From Ceratodon purpureus (taxonomy: Eukaryota > Streptophyta > Bryopsida > Pseudoditrichales > Ditrichaceae), in NCBI GenBank assembly GCA_014871385.1, contig CM026422.1:9402564-9466563 (forward strand): 64,000 nucleotides of DNA. The letters are read 5' to 3'. The notes below the pieces were generated by a model. It saw nothing but the letters and a program-made list of their open reading frames with translations, did not search any database and was not told the origin of the DNA. This document shows positions 52,235 through 62,488 of the stretch, piece after piece. The first letter of the stretch is position 1, and the number at the start of each line of letters is the position of its first letter. Made by a program: the position numbers and the translations under genes.

Positions 52235-53854
52235 GCAGATTGCAAAGCAACCCGAATCTGCCCTCACCGAATGTCCTCTTCTAAAGCCCCAGATCCCCCC
52301 CTTGAGTCATTTGTTTCTCTCCCCCCCCCCCCCCTCTTTGTTTCTCTCCGAATCTGCTGCTTCTCTCCTCTTTGAATCTGTTGTGTCTCTCCTCTCCGAA
52401 TGTGCTCTCTCTCCTCTCCGAATCTCCCCTCTCTCCTCTCCGAATCTCCCCTCTCTCCTCTCGGAATGTGTTGCTTGTGCACCGAATTCTCTTCCTCTCC
52501 CCCTCCCCGCCCAACCTCTCCCACCCCTGCCTCTCGTCAGTGTCCCTTGCTCCCCCTGTACCCCGCCCCTTCTCTCCCCCCGTCTATGTTTTTTTTTCTC
52601 TCTCCGTCAATCCTCTCTCCACTCCCCTCAGCCCCCTCCCTCAGTCCCCTTCCTCCGTAGGCACTTGCTGCAGCTTCTCCCCGGCCCCTCCCTGCCAGTA
52701 ACCCCCCCCTTTTGCTACTACCTGCTCTCTCCGTCCACCCTCAGTCCCACTCCCCTCTCTCGATTGTCACTCCCATTCTCTCCCCCTGCAGTCGCCCTCG
52801 GCCTGTTCCTCACAGAAGCCCCGCCTCTCTCCCTCGCTAATTTCCCCTCCCTGCTGCTCCGACTCTGCACCCACTGGCCCTGCCTCTCTCAGCTGCGAAT
52901 GCTTCAATTTGTATTGTTGTTGAGTTCTTGCATTTCTAGAATTGATGGCCCCTTTGCTCACTTGCAGGCATCTTTGGAAGTGACGGCCAATTCATTTGTG
53001 TGACTGTTTTGGCATTGTCAGGAAGTAATCACTTCTTAGAATCCTAGCTTTGTAACTTTGATTGTATACTGATTTTGGAGGCTACAAGGATCTCCCCCTC
53101 TTGCCCCATTATTGCATCAACAAGGTTGGATTCCGTTGCTCTTTGAATGCTCTAGTAGTTGCTGCCCCTTCTTAGCCTCAGCCAAGCTCCTTGTTTTGAA
53201 TTTGAGTCAATTTGAATGTGGTTGTGCCATGTGGAGGCTTTGTTTTAGAGGGAACCCTTCCCCTCCACCACCGTGGGTGCTTACATGGCTCACTTTTTCA
53301 CACTCTTCTCCTTTGCCCCTAAAACTTCCAACTGCCCACTCAACAAATTTTGCACTTTCGGGCGGCTGTAAAAAGTTTTTGTAAGCACGAATTTTACACC
53401 CCAAAGCTACTGCCCCCACACAAACACCAAACTCCAGATTGAAAAAATGGACTGCGCGGTATTGAGGTTTTGCACTTTGGAGGGGTCCTAAAAATCACAA
53501 ACATTGAATTTTACTTCAAAATAAACTGTTTTGGATAGATTTCACCATCCTAAAGTAAAACAAAATTACCCGGATGAAAAAACGTCGACTGAATGACAGC
53601 TACGGGCGGTCAAAGAATGAAATCGACCAGTTTTTGGTCGTTTAGGCGTTTAGGGGTTAATAGAACACCTTGATATTGTCACCTAAAAGTTTGAAACCGA
53701 TTTTCCTAGTATAAAACTCCCTCGTTATTATCCCTGTCACCCTTGATAATGTCACTATATATTTCCAAAATCCGTAGTGTAAATGTGAAAATATCAAATA
53801 CGGATGGATGTATGTGATGGTTGGATGGACAAATTGTATGGATGAATGGAGTTT

Positions 53855-53973
53855 CACTAGTGGAAACCATGGCCAATTTGACCAGAACTTCTGGTCAAGT
53901 TCGCCATCTTCTGGTCACCAATGGCGAACTTGACCAGAAGTTCTGGTCAAATTGGCCATGGTTTCCACTAGTG
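53855..53973. repeat. Perfect 53-bp palindrome (fold-back)
   Basis: Left arm 53855-53907 and right arm 53921-53973 are exact reverse complements, with a 13-base spacer. Arms begin with the self-complementary CACTAGTG and contain a shorter nested palindrome (TTGACCAGAAnTTCTGGTCAA). It could be a small fold-back insertion. Confidence 0.95.
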
Positions 53974-54186
53974 TTTATGGATGGACAGATTGTATGGATG
54001 GACAGATTATATGGATGGACAATTGTATGAATGAACAGATTGTATGTATTTGGCTATACTCTAACCTTGATAATATCACATTATGCACAAATCTTCAAAA
54101 TGTGACATTATCAAATATGTCACACCTTGTTTATATCACACTTTATGGTGAAACGGATGGTGTGATATTATCAAGGTTAGACTGTA

Positions 54187-56192
54187 TGTGAGTGGTGTGT
54201 AGGTACGAGGTGGCAACGTAATTAGTCTCAGGTAGCTGCAGCATTAGATGTCATCAATTTTGGAGAGTTTTTGCTTGCTGGTTATGGTAAGGTGCTCAAT
54301 AATGGCTCAATTTTCATCGTGGGAAATCTACAGCGAAATTAACACTGCAAATAATTTTCATGCATGGGAAACTAAGTTGGAGCAAGTGGAATCATCATTT
54401 TTAGATTCTTCTACAATTAATTGTAAATTTCTGAAGCTGGATTCATAGGTGTTTCTAAAATGGTGCCTTAAAATGGCACCCTATAATGTTTGCCATCAGT
54501 ACATGGTATTGTTGGGTGGGGAAGCTATTATGTACCTCTGAGGGAAGATTACTAGAGCTTCATTGTTGGCATTGCTCCATTTTAGAGCATTCTACCATAG
54601 ATGGTACAAGTGGTGTAGAAAAAACTACTATAGGGGGTTGGGTGATCGTAAAGAATATGGAGCCAAAATATTTCAAGGGCAAAAGTAAAAGTTCAAATGT
54701 CTAAAATTAAAAGTTTTAGTAATTGATAGTAGATAAAAAATAGTAGTGGTTAGACTACATTGATAGATTGAGAATATAGTGCTATCATTATTAATTTATG
54801 TATCTGAAAACCCATGTAAGACCTAAAGTTGTATAATTAGTGATATTTGTCTTAAATTGGAGTTTTTGGTCTAAGCCAAAGTCGGGGCCTCTAAAATACT
54901 TTAGACTAAAATATTTAGAACACTTTCTAAAGTATTTAAGTACGCCATTAAATCATGACAACGTGCTAACATATGATCATTTATATAGATAATAATAAAT
55001 CAAAAAAAAATCAAAAAAAATTATTGAAAAATCAAAAAATCAAAAAATCAAAAAATCAAAAAATCATAACCACTTTTATACAATGCCATTCAAACATTTG
55101 CTAAATTGAGTCTTTTTAAAATTTTCCATTTTTTTATTTTTTTATTTTTTTAAATAATATTTAATTTCTTTACTGACTCTTTTATTGATGTTTAGTATTT
55201 GCAATACAATATTAGCAAAAGATTGATTATTGTGAAAAAATCACAGTTTTTAAATCCAAGGTTTTATCTTCAACGTGTGAAATATTTTAAGAGTCTTGTA
55301 ATTTTCCTTCATTTTTCACCAAAGCAAACAAAATTGGACAAGTCTCCAAATGATTATCTACTTGGATTTTTTCCTCCAAAACTACGAATGAAATCTCGAT
55401 TTTTTATTCTTGTTTTAATTTTTTTTAATTTTTAATTTTTATAATAATTATCTTCTTATCTTATTTGGATTTGACATAATATCAAAGTTCATTTAATTTT
55501 CAATGTACCATTATTTACTTCTTTAAATTTCATGACTTCAAATCCTTTAGCCATGATTTTAGATCTTTAGACACAAAGGCTAGTAATAAAAGTTGAAGTA
55601 TTAATACCTTGACTTCGTGAACATTCACTTTATTACTTCAAAAGTTAAGTTGAAAACATCACAATTGTTGAGAATGAAGATTGGAAATTGCCTTAGCTTC
55701 AAAGTTATTCTAAATGCAAAAAGTTAAGTCCGAACCTATATCTATCTACATTCTAATAAATATAATTTATGGTTTTTTTGTTTTGTTATTTTTCAAATTT
55801 TGTATCATTTTCCAAGTCAATTTATCATTTTTAATTAGCCATTTTATGATTTTTTATTTTTATATATTTCTCTTATTCACCCAAAGCAAAGTTATACAAG
55901 ACAAAATTAAAATTTCATTGTTACAATAAAGCCTTGCCTTTGTCTTAATGATAGGACAAACGAGTCCTCTCTCCTACTCTCCTCCTTGATTCTAATTTTA
56001 AAGAGCTTGTAGATTTTCTTTTAGTAGTTTGATAATTTTTTTAAACCAATGACTCCAAACTAATCTACAAAGACCTATCTAGTTACATTTTGATAAATTA
56101 TACATTTTAATTTTTAATTTGTTATTATCAAAAATATAACTTTACGGGTCTTTTTGCTCCTACAAATGGGTGCCCTGCTTGGGGCCTTTGTC
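54187..56192. other. AT-rich intergenic DNA with simple repeats
   Basis: No supported gene. AATCAAAA-type simple repeats at 54995-55070. Palindromic flank CCTTTGTCTTAA near 56190 borders the next MITE. Confidence 0.5.
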
Positions 56193-57050
56193 TTAACCCC
56201 TAAAGTTCTGAGGGTTTTCTTCATCAAAACTGCCTGAAAACAGCCCCTCTTCAAATCAAGGTGGATTTTGCTAAGTTGGGGTCTTAATTAGTACATCTAA
56301 CCGTAAGATCTTGTATCTAACTTCTATGTCTACATGTCCACCAAATCTTAGACACTCATTCCTCACCAATTGCAAGATCATAACGTTCAAAGTTGAAAAT
56401 CAAGTTTTTTTTCCCTGCGCAAAAAGGGAACAGCAGAGTTTTGAAGGCCCAAAAAACCATTTTTTTGCATTATGGATTTTGGCGGTTTTGATGCACATCA
56501 AAGAAGACTGAGTTAGCTAATTGTTCTAAAAAAATCATATTCAAAAAAATTGTGGAAGGTTGCCAAAAAAATCATTTTCCGCTAAGGGGTATACTGAAAT
56601 TCACAAACAAAGGCTGTTTTTTGACAATAAAAATAGCATATGAAAAAAATTTGGATTAAAAATCCGAACGGTGGGAACATGCTCTACTACCTTCTCTATA
56701 CATAGATTTTTTTTTTTTGAAAAATATCAAAATCTCAAGTTTTGGTGGAATTTCAAAGTTTTGCCTTTGGGCAGTTTTGGGCAGTTTTGGGCAGTTTTGG
56801 GCAGAATTTGCTGCATTCATTGTCATTCTCATTGGCTAACTGACTGCCCTTGGAGGACCTTTTGCGGTTCAGAGGTGAATAACTTTTCACTCCGACATCG
56901 GAATTGAGAATAAAAAATACCGACACAAAGCTCTCACCAAGGCCTACTTTCATTAAAATTTTCATAAATTTTGAATTCAAATTGCATTGGCAGGTACATG
57001 CCCAAACTCCAAAATAGCCCCATTTTGCCACATTGTCCTTTAGGGGTTAA
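56193..57050. mobile_element. piggyBac-type MITE, 0.86 kb
   Basis: TTAACCCCTAAAG at 56193 and CTTTAGGGGTTAA ending at 57050 form a perfect 13-bp inverted repeat with the TTAA. No ORF. A short GGGCAGTTTT tandem repeat occurs at 56767-56803. Confidence 0.8.
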
Positions 57051-57267
57051 AGACAAAGGTGAAGTTTATCACGAGGCTCGTTCATACTTCATGATAAGAG
57101 AAGCAGACACCTTGCAACTGCATGCAGCAAGCAGTGGAATTGATTTCGACATCTCACTGGCACGAGAGTAAAAGCCCTTCTTCATTTGAAAATTTTGGAT
57201 TTACTTGATAATAAATTTCAAAAGTTGTCATTTATCCACTCTGCACATTGATAACAGTGTGGCTATG

Positions 57268-57319
57268 ATTTGAAGTGTAGCTAGAACTTGAAGTGTAGCT
57301 AGAACTTGAAGTGTAGTTA
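57268..57319 (+). repeat. 18-bp tandem repeat
   Basis: GAAGTGTAGCTAGAACTT, about three copies, directly next to the MITE that follows. Confidence 0.8.
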
Positions 57320-57674
57320 GAGCATCGCCACGCTTGCACTGCAACGGGGAACTGCAACGGTCCTTGAGGGGCCCGGCCTCAAAATGCGCCCCACTGCATC
57401 CCATTCAACGACATTCTTCATCCAGGGCCCTCCAAATGCGACACCCGGCACGGCCAACTACAGTGTGCGCGCTCCTCCCTGCAAGTGCAGAATTTTATCG
57501 TTTGACCAAATCTTATCTGTTGACTCTGTCTGTGATAGGACTAAACCGCGTTGCAGTGGCAGACACGCTGTGCAAGGCTGGGGACACGCTCTGCCCATGG
57601 CCCTCTCACTCAATAGTGGTCCCGGTAAGAGTCTCTTGCAGTGGCTCGTTTACCGAGCAAGCGTGGCGATGCTC
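57320..57674. mobile_element. Harbinger-type MITE, 355 bp
   Basis: Perfect 18-bp terminal inverted repeats GAGCATCGCCACGCTTGC with TTA at both flanks (57317-57319 and 57675-57677). TTA target duplications and a G-start inverted repeat are typical of PIF/Harbinger MITEs. Interior GC-rich, no coding capacity. Confidence 0.85.
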
Positions 57675-58259
57675 TTAGAACTTGAATGTATATCATGATC
57701 CATTTCAATTGTTTTAAATGCAACATTAAGAAACATTCACAACCAAAATTAATATTTTTATTTATTTTTTGGTTTACTATTTGAAATAAAATAATACTAG
57801 AAAGACTTTGCTACTAAATCAAAGTAAGACATATGGTACTAAATATAAGTCAAAACTTTAGTACTAATATAACCCCCATTTACACTTAAATATCCATTTT
57901 AGCATATCTTGGAAAGGATTTTAACATGTCTTTATCTAAACAAAACAAGAAATGTATCCTCGTTTGTTGTTCAATATAATTAACTTCACTATATCATTAA
58001 CAATATCAACATCATACGCAATAACATATAGACCACAAGATGAACCATCTAATTTTTGTTGTACATTAGCCCATTCCATGTGAGTTGTTGCTACAATAAC
58101 GCTTTATGATCTTTAGTTCCATAAACTGACACGCGCCTTGCTAAATCACATAACATACAACATTGCAATATATGTAAGAGTTTATATAAACAAGAGCCCA
58201 ATGATTCCCTCTCACATATAATTGTCGTAAATATGGAAGTGTGACATTTTTATTCTACT

Positions 58260-59250
58260 CTGTAGAATAAACCGCACGTTGAAATCCTTTGTAGCATAAT
58301 TTAGAGTACTACAAAATGTCCATGACCGGATTTATATGTTCATCTTTTAACTATTCACTTGGTTGCCTCAATTCATTTTTATGCTTCCTTTGCAATTTTT
58401 CTCCACCATATTGCATCAGATTCATTTGAGTCTTGGCCCGCACTTCTTTTATTGTCTTCATCTTTTGGTTTTTTTTCCTCTTCTTTAGTTTCTATAATGA
58501 CAGCTACCAAAGCCTTCTGCATCTTCTGTCTTGCTTTATCCAATTCCATTTTATCATTTACTAATTTAAATAAAGTATCAAGAGTTTTTTTATTTTGCTC
58601 AAGATTAGTTTTTTTAAAAGGTCTAAGTTTACCATCATTGAAGTCTCTTTTAGACTGATTGATTTGTTGTCTAGTTACTTAATCTTTTTATTTGTCTTCT
58701 TTCTTTTTCTCATTCACCAATTCAGGAGGATCTTCAACAATTTAGATCTTGGCCCAATTGTAAAAGTTTTTTTCCTCCATCACAAGCTCTATCAAGACCC
58801 GCAGATTTAGGATTGGACCTTAAATCCTATCCAATGGCTGTAAAGTACTAGGCTACTCTGTAGAACCTGGACCATTATCCTCCTCTTTGAGCTTCAAATT
58901 CCTGTATTGCTTTCGTTGTGTATCATCTTGGTTTTGCATTGTGTAGCATCTCAAAAAAATGCATTTTTGGGCCTTTCAGGTTTGTTATTCACATGGTTTG
59001 CACAATACTCTCATTGCAATTTGCCATGACTAGGTCGCTCAAAACTGACATAATTGTATCCAACAATGCTTCATAGTCCACTTCTCACCATGAGATGAAG
59101 TTATTCGACTCTTATTTTCCACTATACTATTTCTTGAACTACCTTTTAGTGGCCTACTTCTACTCCTCACCCCAATCTCCTTCATTTTATTACAAGTTCT
59201 TCCATCATTCTTCACATTTCTATATCTGATACTATTAAAAAAAACTTTAA
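58260..59250 (-). pseudogene. Decayed Lys/Glu-rich and SANT-like coding remnant
   Basis: On the minus strand, 58375-58640 reads without stops as a highly charged helix (MELDKARQKMQKALVAVIIE, TKEEEKKPKDEDNK). About 59000-59230 reads RSRPLKGSSRNSIVENKSRI followed by EKWTMKHCWIQLCQF, reminiscent of the start of a Myb/SANT domain. Stops and frameshifts separate the pieces. It could be a relic of the Myb-like protein of a Harbinger element or of a host trihelix gene. Confidence 0.25.
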
Positions 59251-59454
59251 TTCCATTAAATAAACAATAAAATAAATTATTATATCACTCAAATCCAAAT
59301 ATAAAGAAATATAAAACAATAAGAAAAATACATGAAATGATATGTCTACATAAGTTTATATATTAAGTAACTTTTTGCTTTTAGAAGAAAATAAATACAT
59401 AATAAAAATTAAATTAAATTAAATTATTGGATTCTCAAAAATAAAATCATGATT

Positions 59455-59700
59455 CATCGATTGAATCCAATCCAAATTCAGCCGTTGAATTGAATCTTTA
59501 ATCCGATCGTTGAATCAAGGTTTGGATCGAACAATTGAATCAAAGAGTACATCCAACACTTAAACTAAGGCTTCAATTTGAGTGTGAAATTTACGTCTCA
59601 ATTCAACGGTTGGATTGAATTTTTGATCCAAAGGTTGTATCCAAGCTTCAATTCAATGGTCGGATGTAATACTCGGTTTGACCGTTGAATCAAGACTCTA
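59455..59700. repeat. Degenerate CCGTTGAATTGAATC-type tandem repeat
   Basis: About eight imperfect units of roughly 28-30 bp (for example GCCGTTGAATTGAATC, ATCGTTGAATCAAGGTTTGG, ACGGTTGGATTGAAT, ACCGTTGAATCAAGAC), with both orientations of the phrase. Confidence 0.6.
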
Positions 59701-59755
59701 ATAAGTTTGTAGTAGTAAAAGAATGATGTTTATGAAAACAAAGTTGTGAATATAT

Positions 59756-59830
59756 ATTTTTATGGGACCTTAAGGAAGCGCCTACGCTCCCAACATTGGG
59801 AACACAGGCGTTCCCTAAGGTCCCAATGAC
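59756..59830 (+). pseudogene. Decayed copy of the exon at 61574
   Basis: ATGGGACCT is followed by TAA and then a sequence closely parallel to 61583-61630 (GCC-ACGCTC-ACATTGGAA-CAC-GGCGTTC). Two stops in frame. The stretch 59765-59822 can also fold into an imperfect hairpin. Confidence 0.35.
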
Positions 59831-61573
59831 GAAGCATCGTTCTCTCTGTGGAGTTTGCTGGTTGAAGAGTTGTACCGGGTAGAGAGCAGTCCAAGAGGGC
59901 GGCAGGCCGCGAGCCCTAAGGTGGGGAGTTTGAAACCCCTTCGCGGCGTCGGCCATGTTTTAGAAGGTTGGAACTATCATCTCTTTAGCCTTTTTCTTTT
60001 CTAGCGAGCTTTTCGGCACACTGCTCAGTATCGAGTGCCCGAGTATCGAGGGACGCCATCATGTGTATTGGTGGTATGTTGCTAGATTATTTCAGTAAAG
60101 AAATTGTCCAAAATAGGATTGGAATGAACAGAGCTTGCGAAAATCAACTGCTTCAGTTCCCCAGCTCTAGAATACAAAGATTGTAGAGCTACCAGATATC
60201 AATGTCCGAAATGTACCCATTCTGAGCTTTGTAAAATCAGCATCATACATATAGATTCCAATTTTTTTTTGACGCATTCCTGAATCTTCAATGTGGAAGA
60301 TTTGTGAAATCTATATTTTCTAATAATTTTGGAGATTCTGATTATTTTTGGCAATCCTGAAATGTACAGAGCAATGAATTTACAAAATCTACATTTTCTT
60401 TTAAATTGTAGATATTTGAAAAAATATGTGGTTACAACCATTTGGGTTGAAACAACATTTCTTTGTTGTTTAACCCCTAACTGCCCAAGCGGGCTTTTTT
60501 GGCATGATGTGTAGATTTCATCTATATTTTCTCATCCATCATGTTCGTGTTGTGATTTTTTTACTGATTTTTGTATGTGTAATTTGATCGTATAGGAAAT
60601 AATTTTTGAAAAAATTATGCATCATTTTGTGTTGAAGTGTTTCATAAAAAATCTTGAAGATTTTGGTCTAAAAGTGTCCTTGAAGAAAAAACTATTAAAA
60701 TCAAGCATCCAAAAAATCTCCAAAAACCACCACACCTAAAGTGCTACATTATAACCCATTACATAAAAATTCAAGTACTTATTGTCAATATCTTATTCGT
60801 AATTGAATTACAAAATATTTTTTTATTTTATGTTTCAAAAATTACAAAAAAAGATTAGTCATAGCAGTCATAGATCTAACCGTATAGATAGAACATAAAA
60901 TTCAAGATGTGTAACTTTTGCAAAACTGCCTCAACTAGACATAGGTGTGGACGTTTAGGCAATGAACTGTTGTAGTTTCATCACTCTCAAAATGTAGTTT
61001 CAACCTGGGTGGTTGAAACAACAAATTTTTAACTACATTGCAATGTAGTTTCAACCACCCCCTCCTCGAGGTTGAAACCACATTTTAATGTAGTTTAAAA
61101 TGTGGTTTCAATCAGGGTTTTGCACCAATAGAACATGGATGCATTGAGTAGAATGGCTGCACAAGTTGTTGACTATCTGAACTTGTAAGGTTTCTTGTTT
61201 GATGAGAGTTTTGTGCAACAAAACATGAAATGAAATGCCAGACATTGCTGCATTTCTTCTGTTCTTTCTTGGATTACAAGAGAGTTTTTTATTTTCCTTC
61301 TCTAGAAGCTCTTGGTCTGTTTTCAATGCAAGGGGCTTCTAGGTCATTTTTCAATTGCTTTATTTGAGGAGTGTATACTTGAAAAACATTTAGACTAGGG
61401 TTGAATTTTTCAAACTAAACTAATCAAATGTAATTGCATGTACGGCCTAGTATTTAGTTGAAAACTTTCAACTATAATAAACCACCATAGGACAAAAGCA
61501 GATTCTTTTTACTCTTGAACGCATATTTAGTATTTTTTGAAAAATAAAGTTTGTCTTCAAAAACTGATAATTT

Positions 61574-61676
61574 ATGGGACCTCTAGGCCACGCCAACGCT
61601 CTTGACATTGGAAGCACTGGCGTTCTTGGAGTACTGATGGAAATCAGCATCACCTCCGAGAGCTCTTACTCCAGAA
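61574..61676 (+). CDS. Candidate first exon of an unknown gene
   Basis: ATG 61574 opens MGPLGHANALDIGSTGVLG and continues VLMEISITSESSYSR, ending at a strong donor (AGAAG|GTAAGGAAC at 61677). A second ATG at 61637 is in frame. The GC content is higher than around it. I do not recognise the protein. A decayed relative occurs 1.8 kb upstream. Confidence 0.35.
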
Positions 61677-61779
61677 GGTAAGGAACTCTTTTCCTTCCCT
61701 ATTCATCATTCTTCATCCTCTCATTCTCTTTGCCAAACTTTTAGCTCAAACGCGTTTTCCCGGAGTATAGATAAGCCCT

Positions 61780-62100
61780 CGTATACATGTTCAGTGCAAA
61801 ATTAGGGTTTGGTATTCGTGCTCTCTCATCGTTGTTCGACCCAAATTTAGGCTTTAGTATCTTTTTTCCAACATCTTACTTCATCACTTTCTGTAATCAT
61901 TGCCGGAACGTTATTTCATACGGACATAGATGATCTCCGGGTAACATGTTCTGAGCGAAGTTAGGATTTGGCATCTTCCTTCCCATAGCTTAATTTTGCA
62001 TTCTCTTCTGTAATTTTTGTTGCACTTTAAATTTGAATAGATTTATATGAAGTGGAGGTAGCCCGGGTATCTAACTATTATGTTAGGTGCGAAGTTAGGG
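61780..62100 (+). repeat. Three degenerate copies of a ~150-bp unit
   Basis: Phrases CAAAATTAGGGTTTGGTATT (61788), CGAAGTTAGGATTTGGCATC (about 61949) and CGAAGTTAGGGTTTGGTAGC (about 62089), each preceded by ATGTT and a CCGGGTA-like string. Probably intronic relative to the candidate exons on either side. Confidence 0.5.
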
Positions 62101-62157
62101 TTTGGTAGCCAAAATCTAAGGAGTGAAGACAAGTAGCGTTGTAAAGCTGCTTAAGTT

Positions 62158-62488
62158 TTGGACGGGGTGTTGATGCCCGGTCAAATTTTATATTACAAAG
62201 TTCTACTAGAAATTGTTGTTGTAGCTTGTAGCTCGTCTCAAAGACTTGATTTTTCTAGAGTTGCGCCATTTCAAAAGGAGAACATATCTGGCACTCCGAT
62301 GCTTCATTATTTTGATTCAGAGTATCCATGCGTGGGCATTTAGAGATATTTGAAGTAATTGACAAAGAAATACTTGAAGAAGCACAACATGAGGGATTGC
62401 TCCAAATGATTGCGACCAACAAGGACATGAATGTCTACAAGTTGCGGTACTTCAATATTGTTGATCAGGATGTCGAGGAGGAAAATTG
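62158..62488 (+). pseudogene. Coding remnant or 3' exon with a frameshift
   Basis: Two open segments in different frames abut: 62158-62343 (LDFSRVAPFQKENISG, MLHYFDSEYPCVG) and 62343-62488 (EIFEVIDKEILEEAQHEGLL, IATNKDMNVYKLRYFNIVDQ). The composition is that of a real protein. A one-base shift near 62341 would unite them, so this is either a pseudogene or two exons. No family recognised. Confidence 0.35.

Larger units (their letters stand above)
47370..53660 (-). mobile_element. piggyBac transposon, 6.3 kb
   Basis: TTAA at 47370-47373 and 53657-53660 bounds ends TTAACCCCCAACTGCC and, inverted, TTAACCCCTAAACGCC (13 of 16 match). Inside, on the minus strand, is a piggyBac transposase with one stop codon. 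The TTAA lies inside the outer pogo-like MITE, so the nesting order is clear. CT-rich low-complexity flanks (48120-48500, 52270-52900) fill much of the element. Confidence 0.85.
47340..54186. mobile_element. Tc1/mariner-pogo-like MITE, split by a piggyBac insertion
   Basis: TA plus CAGTCTAACCTTGATAATG at 47340 is mirrored by CATTATCAAGG-type sequence ending GGTTAGACTG plus TA at 54186. Removing the nested piggyBac leaves about 560 bp. TA target sites and a CAGT start are usual for the pogo/Tigger branch. The right part holds a second internal inverted repeat (CTAACCTTGATAATATCACA at 54058 against its complement ending at 54180), a 53-bp palindrome and ATGGATGGACAGATTGT-type tandem repeats. 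Confidence 0.75.

Noticed and set aside
50210..52700. Plus-strand Pro/Ser/Leu-rich ORFs up to 259 codons
   Set aside because: Complement of the Gly-Arg repeats and CT-rich low complexity of the piggyBac element; stop-poor by composition.
60470..60500. piggyBac end TTAACCCCTAACTGCCC
   Set aside because: Convincing as one end, but no partner found before the end of the window; a degenerate candidate near 60947 is too weak, so no element was called.
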